A DNA stretch of 64,000 nucleotides from Halomarinibacterium sp041392205 (GTDB lineage Bacteria; Bacteroidota; Bacteroidia; Flavobacteriales; Flavobacteriaceae), in assembly GCA_041392205.1 (NCBI GenBank), contig JAWKMO010000004.1, positions 124,001 through 188,000 on the forward strand. The letters are read 5' to 3'. Positions 51,313-59,730 of this stretch are shown piece by piece (position 1 is the first letter of the stretch; each line of letters begins with the position of its first letter). The translations under genes and the position numbers were made by a program. The notes beneath the pieces were generated by a model that saw only the letters and a list, made by a program, of their open reading frames with translations, did no database searches and had not been told where the DNA came from.

Positions 51313-51909
51313 TTAGCAATTTTTATACTTATCATGCAACCCTAAGCCTTGTAAAATCATAGGCATTATTTTTTCAAGGCGGGAAACTTTGGTTTTTTCT
51401 TGTTTGGCCGTTTCAATGTATTCGGCATACTCGCGTTGCCTGCCAGGAGTAAGTTTTTTAAAGGCATCATAAAAAGCGGGGTCTTTTTTTAGGGCTTCAT
51501 TTAAAAACGGCGGTATGCTAACCCCTTCTTTTCGCGTCACTTTTACTTCTTTACCCGCCAAACAGTTTTCAATAGCTTCTTGTAGATACTCATGGACAAT
51601 TTCTATTGGAATCTCTTCATGACGGCCAAAGCGCCATTGCCGCATGGCTTTTGTTTTTCCTTCCTGAGCATTCCTTAGTTTTTTATGAATATCTTTTAGG
51701 AAAATTCCTTGATGAAACCAAAGCGCATAATGGTTTTTAAAACCTACAAACCCGGCAATTAGTTTTCCGTTTAGCGTATAGGTGGGAGTGCCCCATTTAA
51801 TCTCTTCAGTGAGTTCGGTTTTCTGAAAAATTTCCCGCAGTGTTTCAAATTCTTTTTTCCATGGGGCTAGTTTTTCAATATAAAGGCTTACTTTTTCTGA
51901 AGCATTCAT
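51313..51909 (-). CDS. DUF1801/YdeI-type protein
   Basis: A 198-residue protein with a DUF1801 domain (ETLREIFQKTELTEEIKWGTPTYTLNGKLIAGFVGFKNHYALWFH, about 19-63) and a C-terminal OmdA-like YdeI segment (IPPFLNEALKKDPAFYDAFKKLTPGRQREYAEYI). Both domains are common in bacteria; the biochemical function is unknown. Soluble, no signal peptide. Confidence 0.82.
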   Translation of the reverse strand: MNASEKVSLYIEKLAPWKKEFETLREIFQKTELTEEIKWGTPTYTLNGKLIAGFVGFKNHYALWFHQGIFLKDIHKKLRNAQEGKTKAMRQWRFGRHEEIPIEIVHEYLQEAIENCLAGKEVKVTRKEGVSIPPFLNEALKKDPAFYDAFKKLTPGRQREYAEYIETAKQEKTKVSRLEKIMPMILQGLGLHDKYKNC

Positions 51910-51921
51910 GATGCATAGTTG

Positions 51922-52914
51922 TTATTTTTTTACAAATTTCAAGCGGGTTGTTCCTTGGGATGCTCGCAATTTTATAAAATACATTCCTTGTGGTAATGCC
52001 GAAACATCCAAACTATCGGAAGAAAAAGTGTTGGATAGGACAACTTTCCCGCTAACATCCATAATTTGATAATCGATAAGGTTTATAGAAGGGTCTTTTT
52101 TAATCCTCAGCGTATTTGAAACAGGGTTTGGAACCAGAGATAGCATCTCTTGTAAGGGGACTCCTTCAACCAAAAGGAATTGATCATACAATCCTTGTAA
52201 CAAATCGATAGGCTCAATCCCACTCGCTTGTTGCCCTACATTTAATCGAATATATGGATCGGCAGGGTCGTCCGTAGGTCGATACACCAATAAATAAGCA
52301 GTCGTAGAAGAGGTTCCCGCCGCCAAACAACGGCTATCGGCCCCGGCAAAGTTAGCCCCTTGCATGGCGGCCATGAGTTTATCGGCCAACGTACCTGTGG
52401 TGTTATTAAAATTGGCTTCCATATTGTCAATAACACTTACATCCAATAAAATATTTCCTTGAATACTAAACGTGGCTCCTTGGCGGTCTTCTTTATAATC
52501 GTCTGTAGAAACTCCCGAAAACCCAGCCGTCCTTGGGTCCCCATTTTCATCAAAATCGGCAATGCCATACTGGCGATATTCCGGGTTAAAGTTTTGCGAA
52601 CCACACGCATCGTTGTTGTAGAGCCAGTCAATAATTTCAGAAGGACTGGAGCCCAACTCCATTTGGGCGATGGCATTGTTGAGGTTCACGTTAGGGATGC
52701 ACACATAGGCTTGCGAGTTTACCCCACCGCGACCGGGAATGATTTTTGTGATAATATCAATAATTCCATTGGCACCCACCCCGGTGACGCAAGAAGCTCC
52801 CGCCGAACCAATTTCACCGGTGGTAGGATCTACAGCAATGATGGAAAAGGTGTCTTGGGCTTGTATTTGAAAACTTAAAAACAGGGCGACAAAAAAAGGA
52901 TATAGTTTTTTCAT
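51922..52914 (-). CDS. Secreted DUF1028 protein with T9SS sorting domain
   Basis: A 330-residue exported protein: signal peptide (PFFVALFLSFQIQAQ), the DUF1028 domain (FSIIAVDPTTGEIGSAGASC to about residue 225, an Ntn-hydrolase-like fold) and a C-terminal type IX secretion sorting domain (LVPNPVSNTLRIK to the end, LRASQGTTRLKFVKK). The start at 52914 is set by the signal peptide. Likely released or bound at the cell surface. Confidence 0.88.
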   Translation of the reverse strand: MKKLYPFFVALFLSFQIQAQDTFSIIAVDPTTGEIGSAGASCVTGVGANGIIDIITKIIPGRGGVNSQAYVCIPNVNLNNAIAQMELGSSPSEIIDWLYNNDACGSQNFNPEYRQYGIADFDENGDPRTAGFSGVSTDDYKEDRQGATFSIQGNILLDVSVIDNMEANFNNTTGTLADKLMAAMQGANFAGADSRCLAAGTSSTTAYLLVYRPTDDPADPYIRLNVGQQASGIEPIDLLQGLYDQFLLVEGVPLQEMLSLVPNPVSNTLRIKKDPSINLIDYQIMDVSGKVVLSNTFSSDSLDVSALPQGMYFIKLRASQGTTRLKFVKK

Positions 52915-52986
52915 AGTAAGTATTTGTTTCGATAAAGATACCAAATTTTATATAGTACAATTCAGGGGGTAAAAATAACAATTCGG

Positions 52987-52994
52987 TAGATTTG
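52987..52994 (+). promoter_or_regulatory. Possible -7 element upstream of the TonB-dependent receptor
   Basis: TAGATTTG matches TAnnTTTG, 60 bp before the ATG. A CACCTTTG at 53020-53027 is a weaker alternative closer to the gene. Confidence 0.35.
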
Positions 52995-53054
52995 CTTTTT
53001 CTATTTCTGAAAAGGAGGACACCTTTGCACCAGTAAATGTAATCAACCCAAAAA

Positions 53055-55217
53055 ATGAACCTTTTTAAATCATCTTTACTTTTAATCGTTACTTTCTTTT
53101 CCGCAGCAAGTTTTGCTCAAACCGAAGTTTCGGGAGTCATCACCCAAAAAAACGGCACCCCTATTGCCGGAGCCAATGTGTACTTGGAGGGTACCTACGA
53201 TGGTGCCTCGAGTGATGAAAACGGAAATTTCTCCTTCACCACCGAAGAAACTGGCGTAAAAACCCTCATTGCTTCTTTTGTGTCGTTTGAGCCTTTTTAT
53301 ATGGCCGCTGATGTTTCCCAACTAAAAAACCTCACCATCACTTTAAAGGAAGATGTCAACTCCTTAGATACCGTAGTGATTTCCGCAGGAAGCTTTCAAG
53401 CGGGGGACAACAGCAAGGTATCGGTATTAAAACCGCTCGATGTGGTCACTACCGCCAGTGCCCTAGGCGACTTTGTGGGTGCCTTACAAACCCTTCCCGG
53501 AACCACCACGGTTGCCGAAGACGGCCGTCTTTTTGTGCGTGGGGGCGATGCGGGTGAAACCCAAATTTTTATCGATGGTATTAGAGTATTTACGCCTTAT
53601 ACCCCCACCACCAATAACATTCCCTCGCGCGGGCGGTACAGTCCGTTTCTGTTTGACGGAATTACCTTTTCTACCGGAGGCTACTCGGCCGAATACGGCC
53701 AAGCCCTATCCTCTGTGCTGCTGTTAAACACCATAACCGAACCCGATCAAGAAAAAACCGATATGGCCCTTATGACCGTGGGTGGGGCACTAGGGAATAC
53801 CCAAAAATGGGAAAAAAGCTCCTTGAGTTTTAATGCCTCCTATATCAATTTAGCTCCTTATCTAGCCGTGTTTAAAGACCGAAACGATTGGGAAAAACCT
53901 TTTGAAGCCTTTGCAGGGGAAAGTGTATTCCGTCTAAAACTGGGCAAGGGTCTACTTAAATGGTACACCGCTTTTGATGCAACCCATTTTGAACTCACCC
54001 AAGAAGACATCAATCTACCAGATGGCCTACAATTTAAACTAAAAAACAACAACCTCTATACCAACGCTAGTTATAGTGTGGATTTAGAAAATCGTTGGGA
54101 TTTACAAACGGGCGGGAGTCTTACCCGTGCCAATAACCAAGTAGGGATTGAAGACAACGATATCGATAACGTAGAACTTTCAGCACACCTAAAACTAAAA
54201 CTGCGTAAAAAATTCAGTAACCAATTTAAACTGTATATGGGAGTAGAACAGTTTTTTACCGACTTTACCGAAGACTTTCAAAATCTATTGGTTTCTAAAG
54301 TAACCTATGGCTACACCAATAACATTACTGCAGCCTATACCGAAGCCGATTATATTTTCTCCAAAAAATTGGCCGCCAAAGTAGGAGTACGAGGCGAGTA
54401 CAGTGGTTTGTTTGACCAATTTACGTTGTCGCCCCGGGCATCCTTGGCGTATAAAACCTCCAAAAACGGACAGTTTTCTATTGCCTATGGCGATTTTTAC
54501 CAAAACCCCTTAAGCGAGGTCCTTAAATTTGAAAGCGATTTGGAAGCCCAAAAAACACAGCATTACATTTTGAACTATCAATACACCCATAACAATCGTA
54601 TTTTTAGGGCAGAGGCCTACTACAAAAACTACCAAAATCTGGTAACTTACGATACCCAATTCACCGACTTTTCTAGTACCTTCACCAACAATGGTAATGG
54701 CTATGCACAGGGGCTTGATATTTTTTGGAGAGATAACCAAAGTATTAAAAATGTAGATTATTGGGTAAGCTATTCCTTTTTGGATACCGAGCGCCAATAC
54801 CAAAACTACCCCACCCAAGCCACACCCCCTTTTGCCAACAATCATAACCTCTCGGTGGTAGGGAAATATTGGATTAACAAATGGCGCAGCCAAGTAGGGA
54901 TGAGCTATCAGTTTGCTAGCGGCCGCAGTTATACCAATCCCAATCAGCCTGGGTTTTTGCAGGAGCAAACCAAAGCCTATAACAGTCTAAGTCTTAACTG
55001 GGCGTATTTACTGTCGCCACAAAAGATATTATATTTTTCCATCAACAACGCCTTAGGCACCAAAAACATTAATGGGTATCAATATGCCAATGCCCCCAAT
55101 GCCAATGGTATTTTTGAAAGACGCACCTTACGTCCCGCCGCCGATCAGTTTTTCTTTGTGGGCTTCTTTTGGACGATTAGTGAGGATGGGAAAGATAACC
55201 AGTTGGATAACCTTTAA
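53055..55217 (+). CDS. TonB-dependent outer-membrane receptor
   Basis: A 720-residue outer-membrane protein: signal peptide (SAASFAQ), a carboxypeptidase-like regulatory beta-sandwich (about 22-110, TEVSGVITQKNGTPIAGANVYLEGTYDGASSDENGNFSFTTEETG), a plug domain (LGDFVGALQTLPGTTTVAEDGRLFVRGGDAGETQIFIDGIRV, about 137-178) and a 22-strand barrel with typical aromatic ends (F/W at the C-terminus). There is no adjacent SusD. Its substrate cannot be read from sequence; local genes give no hint. The gene is richer in GC and C than its neighbours. Confidence 0.9.
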   Translation: MNLFKSSLLLIVTFFSAASFAQTEVSGVITQKNGTPIAGANVYLEGTYDGASSDENGNFSFTTEETGVKTLIASFVSFEPFYMAADVSQLKNLTITLKEDVNSLDTVVISAGSFQAGDNSKVSVLKPLDVVTTASALGDFVGALQTLPGTTTVAEDGRLFVRGGDAGETQIFIDGIRVFTPYTPTTNNIPSRGRYSPFLFDGITFSTGGYSAEYGQALSSVLLLNTITEPDQEKTDMALMTVGGALGNTQKWEKSSLSFNASYINLAPYLAVFKDRNDWEKPFEAFAGESVFRLKLGKGLLKWYTAFDATHFELTQEDINLPDGLQFKLKNNNLYTNASYSVDLENRWDLQTGGSLTRANNQVGIEDNDIDNVELSAHLKLKLRKKFSNQFKLYMGVEQFFTDFTEDFQNLLVSKVTYGYTNNITAAYTEADYIFSKKLAAKVGVRGEYSGLFDQFTLSPRASLAYKTSKNGQFSIAYGDFYQNPLSEVLKFESDLEAQKTQHYILNYQYTHNNRIFRAEAYYKNYQNLVTYDTQFTDFSSTFTNNGNGYAQGLDIFWRDNQSIKNVDYWVSYSFLDTERQYQNYPTQATPPFANNHNLSVVGKYWINKWRSQVGMSYQFASGRSYTNPNQPGFLQEQTKAYNSLSLNWAYLLSPQKILYFSINNALGTKNINGYQYANAPNANGIFERRTLRPAADQFFFVGFFWTISEDGKDNQLDNL

Positions 55218-55228
55218 TAATAGTATCT

Positions 55229-55271
55229 CCTCCCTTTAGTAAGGGAGGTGTCCGAAGGACGGAGGGGATGT
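55229..55271. repeat. Double hairpin repeat after the receptor gene
   Basis: CCTCCCTT-TAGT-AAGGGAGG (55229-55248) is followed by GTCC-GAA-GGAC (55250-55260) and GGAGGGG. The first hairpin has no long T tract, so it looks more like a repetitive palindrome of Bacteroidota than a simple terminator; the TCCGAAGGA core also occurs in the GIY-YIG flanking repeats at 61 kb. Confidence 0.55.
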
Positions 55272-55326
55272 TTTAAAAGTAGGCGAGAACAAGCAATTAA
55301 GTTTAGCTGTTGTTGTGTATAGTGCT

Positions 55327-55830
55327 TTAAAAGTTTTCGTTCAGTTCCCTTAGCATTTCTATCGTATTGATATATCTCACATTAAATTGGTTGCATACTT
55401 CAGGGATTTTTATTTTAGTTTTTCTGTTTGGTTCGCTCTTTTCATAGGTGACAATAGTCCAATTATTACTCATAGCAAAAGCTACAAGCCAAGGGTCGGC
55501 TAAATCGGTTTCCAAAAATTCTTGAATTGCACTATTTGTATAGTGATGCGACATAGAATTAGTCCAATTCACAATTGTAATATAATTTTGTAATACTGTA
55601 TCTGTATTAATAAAAAAATTATCTGGCAAATTGGCTTCACACCATTTTTTAAGTTCATCCTCGTGAGATGAATCATCATAGATTTCTTTCTTTACTTTAT
55701 CGATACTTACAATTGTACCATTATCAGATAAACTTTTTACTTTAATCCAAAAACTTTGAACTATGTCAAGAGGATAAATTGAACGATGAGCTTGAATAAA
55801 GAAGTTTGAATCTACAATGTATTTACTCAT
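55327..55830 (-). CDS. DUF4411 PIN-like toxin of a toxin-antitoxin pair
   Basis: A 167-residue protein of the DUF4411 family with PIN-domain features: N-terminal YIVDSNFFIQAHR with the first acidic residue, a central acidic segment and LADPWLVAFAMSNNWTIVTYEKS with later acidic residues. PIN proteins are RNases; DUF4411 proteins are commonly encoded behind Xre-ImmA type genes. It overlaps the antitoxin gene by 4 bp. Activity is inferred from family and context. Confidence 0.8.
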   Translation of the reverse strand: MSKYIVDSNFFIQAHRSIYPLDIVQSFWIKVKSLSDNGTIVSIDKVKKEIYDDSSHEDELKKWCEANLPDNFFINTDTVLQNYITIVNWTNSMSHHYTNSAIQEFLETDLADPWLVAFAMSNNWTIVTYEKSEPNRKTKIKIPEVCNQFNVRYINTIEMLRELNENF

Positions 55831-56966
55831 ACTTGATATAGATATTCATTGATAAACTTCTCATAGGTGTTTCCTTTAAGACTTGTCAGTTTGTATGCGT
55901 CTCGGTATAATAGATTATTTTCCTTGACAGCATTATTTACATAACTTGCAAATCTTAAACTAATTCTCTTTTTTGCAGTCGCATAAAAATTTCCACCAGG
56001 ACTTTGGTTTTCTTTTTTATTTTCAAAAGCAGAAATATAATTGTTGTAAAAATCAAAAAATACAGGTTTAGTTATTAAACCTAAGTCTAAAACTCTTCTT
56101 GCTATAACAATAGGGCTAACTTTAAAAACTCTACTTAAATATTTTATATTTTGACTGCTTTTCCATTTTTCTCTAATAAATATTTCAGGTACTAAAAATT
56201 CAGCTGCAACTTTATCGCAAAGAATTTCAGTTGGGTCGTCAGCTGGAAGCATATGCTTATTATCAAATCCTGCACTTTCGCCCAACCAAATATGAGCGAG
56301 TTCGTGAATTAGGGTAAACATTTGCGCTGCCTTTGCATCGGCAGAATTTATAAACAAGAAAGGTGCTTTTTTGTTGACCAAGACGAAACCTCGACATTCC
56401 TCAACAGAAATTTTTCTTTTGGTGTTATTTTCTACAATTCCATTGAAGTTAATTATAATGCCAATTTCTTCGATTTGTAATGTGAGAAATTCAAGAGCTT
56501 GTTCCCAAGTGGTATGTTTACTTGCCCAATTAACTTGGAGTTTTAATGTGTTTCTTATGTCATTAGCAATCTCTCTGTAATCGGAATTATCACCATATTT
56601 AGCCACAAATTCTAAATCAGAATATCCACTTTCTTGTAAATAATTTGTTAACCAATTTTGTCTATCTTTTATAATTTGAATTGTATGATAGACGTTTAAA
56701 GAAACTTTATCTCTTGGTGCTGCTCCAGTTCGGAAAAAAGGTATGGGCAATTCCTCGTTTGGCGGTTCATTCATAAACATATATCCAAAAGGAACGTGGA
56801 CTTTATGTGTGAAGTTTTCCAACTGTTTTATAGTTGGTTTTTTGTCTCCGTTTATCCATTCTAAAACATTCGGATTTTCTAAATAGAACTCCTCTAGGTC
56901 ATTACCTGCTCTAGTAATTGCCCAGTTAATAATTTCAGAGTTAATATTTTCAATCCTTGTTGCCAT
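55827..56966 (-). CDS. Xre/ImmA-IrrE family protein (antitoxin of the DUF4411 pair)
   Basis: A 379-residue protein: a degenerate N-terminal helix-turn-helix (about 1-60: INWAITRAGNDLEEFYLENPNVLEWINGDKKPT), and a metallopeptidase-like domain of the ImmA/IrrE (COG2856) group with HELAHIW (about 225-231) and a downstream glutamate (CDKVAAEFLVPE). In phage and TA systems such proteins cleave or bind partner repressors. Gene order, antitoxin first and toxin second with a 4-bp overlap, is typical. A TATATTTG element ends 5 bp before its ATG, so the message may be leaderless. Confidence 0.82.
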   Translation of the reverse strand: MATRIENINSEIINWAITRAGNDLEEFYLENPNVLEWINGDKKPTIKQLENFTHKVHVPFGYMFMNEPPNEELPIPFFRTGAAPRDKVSLNVYHTIQIIKDRQNWLTNYLQESGYSDLEFVAKYGDNSDYREIANDIRNTLKLQVNWASKHTTWEQALEFLTLQIEEIGIIINFNGIVENNTKRKISVEECRGFVLVNKKAPFLFINSADAKAAQMFTLIHELAHIWLGESAGFDNKHMLPADDPTEILCDKVAAEFLVPEIFIREKWKSSQNIKYLSRVFKVSPIVIARRVLDLGLITKPVFFDFYNNYISAFENKKENQSPGGNFYATAKKRISLRFASYVNNAVKENNLLYRDAYKLTSLKGNTYEKFINEYLYQV

Positions 56967-57296
56967 TAAGCAAATATAATTTAATATTTTTATTATTCAG
57001 GACGGGTCAGCATTACCTACAACGTGTTAAATCATATTATTTATAGTGAATACCCCTTGTTTTATAGTGGATATCTTAATGTTATAATAATTGTGATCTC
57101 GAAAGGGATGTTGTGGGGAGTCTTCCAAAGATAGCAAAAAAGCAATAAGTTGGAAGTATTTTAAAGTGGAAAAAGGGCATTCCTATATAAAGATTGTAAA
57201 TAACGGAGTTAGCGGTTCGGCTTTATTTTTACTATCGTACTATATGGGTTGTTTACTTCTCGAATTATTCTTGGTAAAAATATTTAATAACATTTA
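56967..57296. other. 330-bp intergenic region; promoter and a short inverted motif, no gene seen
   Basis: Contains the minus-strand TATATTTG (56971-56978) for the antitoxin gene. Near 57208-57223 lies GTTAGCGGTTCGGCTT, which is repeated in inverted orientation (GTTAGCGGTGAGCTT, minus strand, near 58230-58244) on the far side of the CPBP gene. No coding frame longer than about 30 codons and no RNA gene is evident. Confidence 0.55.
56971..56978 (-). promoter_or_regulatory. -7 element of the toxin-antitoxin operon
   Basis: TATATTTG (minus strand) is a full match, with its last base 5 bp before the ATG at 56966. The predicted transcription start would coincide with the start codon. Confidence 0.5.
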
Positions 57297-58169
57297 CTAA
57301 TTCGCTTTTAAAATTCCTCTTTTAAACAGTTTGCTTTTTACAATTTTACCCTCCTTTTTGGCAAGGTAATACAGAACAATACCAATAATTAATAGAAACA
57401 ATTGGGTGAAAATGGAACCTTCTATTCCAAATGCGCCACCTGTTATTAGTTCAGATCCTGTAAACTTAGATTGTATCATAGAACCAATGTCGGTTCCCCC
57501 TGTGAGATTGGAGCCATAAAAAGGCTGAGCAAAATTCCAACCTATATGGAAGAAATAAGGGAACCATATTCTTTTAGTATAGATAAACATCATTGACATG
57601 GTAAACCCCCAAATTACATATAATAATAGACTAGCAAGGTTGGTATCGGGATTGGAAAGATGCTGTAATTCTACCAACATACCAATACCAATGGCTATGT
57701 GAGTGCCTAACCAATTTTCTATCTCTCTTACAATTAATCCTCTATGAAATATGTCTTCAACTATTGCCGCAAATAGGATTACTGTGAAAGCCCTTGCTGA
57801 GAAGTGAGTCGTTGTAATACTAAAAACTTGATAATGGCCTAATAAATATAAAATGAAAATAGATAATGAAATTGTCAAAAAACCAAAAATAAAACTCCCG
57901 AACATTTCTTTGGGGAAATATTTTAGAGATAGTTCGGTAATTTTTCGTTTCTCATATAAGAAGAATAAAAAATAATAGTTACCAATTAATAGTACTGTAG
58001 AAATAAAAATAATAATTGGGTCAGCAATACTTTTATCCTGAATAATGCTGTATAAAAATGGTTTTAATACAAAGTTTTGAATTACTACGAATAGTGAAAA
58101 GGGAACGACAATGCCTACAATAATTTTGGTAATTGGAAAGTACCATACTCTTTTTACTGATGCATTCAT
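57297..58169 (-). CDS. CPBP family intramembrane metalloprotease
   Basis: A 290-residue polytopic protein of about eight helices with the CAAX protease/bacteriocin-processing motifs: motif 1 VEDIFHRGLIVREIE (E-D-x-x-x-R in place of the usual E-E-x-x-x-R), motif 2 with IWGFTMSMMFIYTKRIWFPYFFHIGWNF (F-x3-H in motif 3). Function could be self-immunity or prenyl protein processing; substrate unknown. It stands alone among accessory genes between the TA pair and a repeat-rich spacer. Confidence 0.8.
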   Translation of the reverse strand: MNASVKRVWYFPITKIIVGIVVPFSLFVVIQNFVLKPFLYSIIQDKSIADPIIIFISTVLLIGNYYFLFFLYEKRKITELSLKYFPKEMFGSFIFGFLTISLSIFILYLLGHYQVFSITTTHFSARAFTVILFAAIVEDIFHRGLIVREIENWLGTHIAIGIGMLVELQHLSNPDTNLASLLLYVIWGFTMSMMFIYTKRIWFPYFFHIGWNFAQPFYGSNLTGGTDIGSMIQSKFTGSELITGGAFGIEGSIFTQLFLLIIGIVLYYLAKKEGKIVKSKLFKRGILKAN

Positions 58170-58265
58170 TTTTTGATTGATTGTTAAATTGACGATTAAA
58201 TAGTAAAATTGTTACAGCTTATTTTTTTAAGCTCACCGCTAACGCATTAGTAACACTTACCATAC

Positions 58266-58326
58266 ACTATCGTACCAGTATCGTACCACTATCGTACCAC
58301 TATCCTACCACTATCGTACCACTATC
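58266..58326. repeat. 11-bp tandem repeat (ACTATCGTACC), 5.5 copies
   Basis: ACTATCGTACC recurs at 58266, 58277 (AG variant), 58288, 58299 (CT variant) and 58310, with a partial sixth at 58321. The period equals about one helical turn. No spacers, so it is not a CRISPR array. Confidence 0.85.
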
Positions 58327-58355
58327 TATACATTGCACATACCGTAGCTATTTAG

Positions 58356-58428
58356 TTAGAGAGAGAAGAAAAAAGAGAAAAGAGAAAAGAGAAAAGAGAG
58401 AAGAGAAAAGAGAAAAGAGAGAAGAGCG
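58356..58428. repeat. Homopurine tract with 7-bp unit GAGAAAA
   Basis: About 70 uninterrupted purines made mostly of GAGAAAA and GAGAGAA heptamers. Such tracts can form unusual DNA structures and change length by slippage. Confidence 0.8.
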
Positions 58429-58490
58429 TAGTGAAATAACTAACAACCAGCATCCAGCATCCAGCTTTCAGCTTCAAGCATCCCAGAACC

Positions 58491-58525
58491 AACAATCCAA
58501 CAATCCAACAATCCAACAATCCAAC
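58491..58525. repeat. 8-bp tandem repeat (AACAATCC), four copies
   Basis: AACAATCC begins at 58491, 58499, 58507 and 58515 without interruption, followed by AACATACT. Preceded by CATCCAG near-repeats at 58451-58463. Confidence 0.8.
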
Positions 58526-58638
58526 ATACTAACCTACTAACAACAATTCACTCCTCAAAAATGACAATTCAGTAAAACCCTTTTTCATAAAAGGAAAGAG
58601 CAAAAGATATTTGTCCTATCAATTTAAAAACAAACAGT

Positions 58639-59052
58639 ATGCAAACCGTAATCCATTATCTTGCTTTCTTACTCACAGGGGTGTTATTACAAGCCCAAAA
58701 CACGGTAGAAGTAACGATCACAAACTTTAGTAATAACGATGGAAAAGCCCGAGTGGGGCTCTACAATCAAGAAGGGGAATTTTTAAACAAACCCTTTAAA
58801 GCAAAAGATGCCACCATCCAAAATCAAAAAGCCACGGTGGTGTTTTACGATCTACCTGAGGGTACCTATGCAGTATCTATGTATCACGATGAGGACAACG
58901 ACGGAAAAATGAAGATGCGTATGGGGATGTTTCCTGCCGAAGATTATGCCTGTTCCAACAATGCCAAAGGCTTTATGGGACCTCCCCAATGGAAAGACGC
59001 CCAATTTGAAGTTAAAAATGGCGAAGTAAAAGCCATTGCCATTAAATTATAA
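58639..59052 (+). CDS. DUF2141 domain-containing exported protein
   Basis: A 137-residue protein with a signal peptide (LAFLLTGVLLQAQ) and the DUF2141 domain, including the pattern DEDNDGKMKMRMGMFPAEDYACSNN and MGPPQWKDAQFEV near the end. It is a paralogue of the protein at 40650 and may be expressed with the next gene, 48 bp downstream. Exported; function unknown. Confidence 0.85.
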   Translation: MQTVIHYLAFLLTGVLLQAQNTVEVTITNFSNNDGKARVGLYNQEGEFLNKPFKAKDATIQNQKATVVFYDLPEGTYAVSMYHDEDNDGKMKMRMGMFPAEDYACSNNAKGFMGPPQWKDAQFEVKNGEVKAIAIKL

Positions 59053-59100
59053 TTAGGAAATAGACACCAACTTTTATACATTCACAAAACAAATAACAAC

Positions 59101-59730
59101 ATGAAACAACTACTCACCATCGCCATCGCTTTTATAGCCTTTTCAGGTTTTTCACAAAGCAAATACGAACAAGGAATGACCAAAGCCTTCGATCTTTGGA
59201 AGAACAATCAGCCGTGGGAAGCCGCCAACCTTTTTGAGCGCATTGCGCAGGCCGAACCCGATAATTGGCTACCGCCTTTTTATGTCGCTCAAATTAATGT
59301 CCTGTATAGTTTTTCAGAAAAAAACGAAGAGAAACTTACCGCCCAATTAAAAAAAGCACAAGACTTTTTAAACGATGCCAAAGCAATTTCTAAAGACAAC
59401 GCCGAAATATTGGTGGTACAGGCTCAACTCTACACTGCTTGGGTGGTTTTTGACGGGGCTAAACACGGCATGACGATGTCGCCCAAAATTAACCAGTTAT
59501 ACCAAGAAGCCTATATAATTGAACCCGAAAATCCCAGAGCCGCTTTTGGAAAAGTAGAATGGGAGCTCGGCACGGCTCGATGGTTTGGACAAGATACAAA
59601 ACCCTTTTGTGAAGACTTAAAAAAAGCCGTGGCTTTGTTCGACACTTACGAACCTAAAGGCCAATTTTATCCAAACGGCGGTGGCGAATATGCACAACAA
59701 AGCTTAGCACAAAACTGTAAAGAGGAATAA
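59101..59730 (+). CDS. Exported TPR-like protein
   Basis: A 209-residue protein with a signal peptide (FIAFSGFSQ) and helical TPR-like repeats (QGMTKAFDLWKNNQPWEAANLFERIAQAEPDN, then AQDFLNDAKAISKDNAEILVVQAQLYTAW). The middle has G-M-T-M-S-P and the C-terminus FYPNGGGEYAQQSLAQNC. A family of exported proteins next to LytS/LytTR systems in Flavobacteriia. Its stop overlaps the kinase start by 1 bp, so it is likely co-transcribed and may be part of the sensing apparatus. Confidence 0.75.
   Translation: MKQLLTIAIAFIAFSGFSQSKYEQGMTKAFDLWKNNQPWEAANLFERIAQAEPDNWLPPFYVAQINVLYSFSEKNEEKLTAQLKKAQDFLNDAKAISKDNAEILVVQAQLYTAWVVFDGAKHGMTMSPKINQLYQEAYIIEPENPRAAFGKVEWELGTARWFGQDTKPFCEDLKKAVALFDTYEPKGQFYPNGGGEYAQQSLAQNCKEE

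Larger units (their letters stand above)
58170..58638. other. 469-bp intergenic region full of microsatellites; no gene seen
   Basis: After the CPBP promoter region (58170-58260) three different tandem repeats follow within 270 bp (see separate entries). A GATATTTG element near 58607-58614 may be the -7 box of the downstream DUF2141 gene. No coding frame is supported. Confidence 0.7.

Noticed and set aside
54510..54968. 152-codon minus-strand frame inside the TonB-dependent receptor
   Set aside because: It is antisense to conserved barrel sequence and lacks any recognisable motif or promoter.
57200..58250. Integron attC sites flanking the CPBP gene
   Set aside because: The shared GTTAGCGGT motif does not match the GTTRRRY core, and no integrase is present.
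58266..58326. Possible CRISPR array
   Set aside because: Units of 11 bp follow each other without spacers and no cas gene is present in the window.
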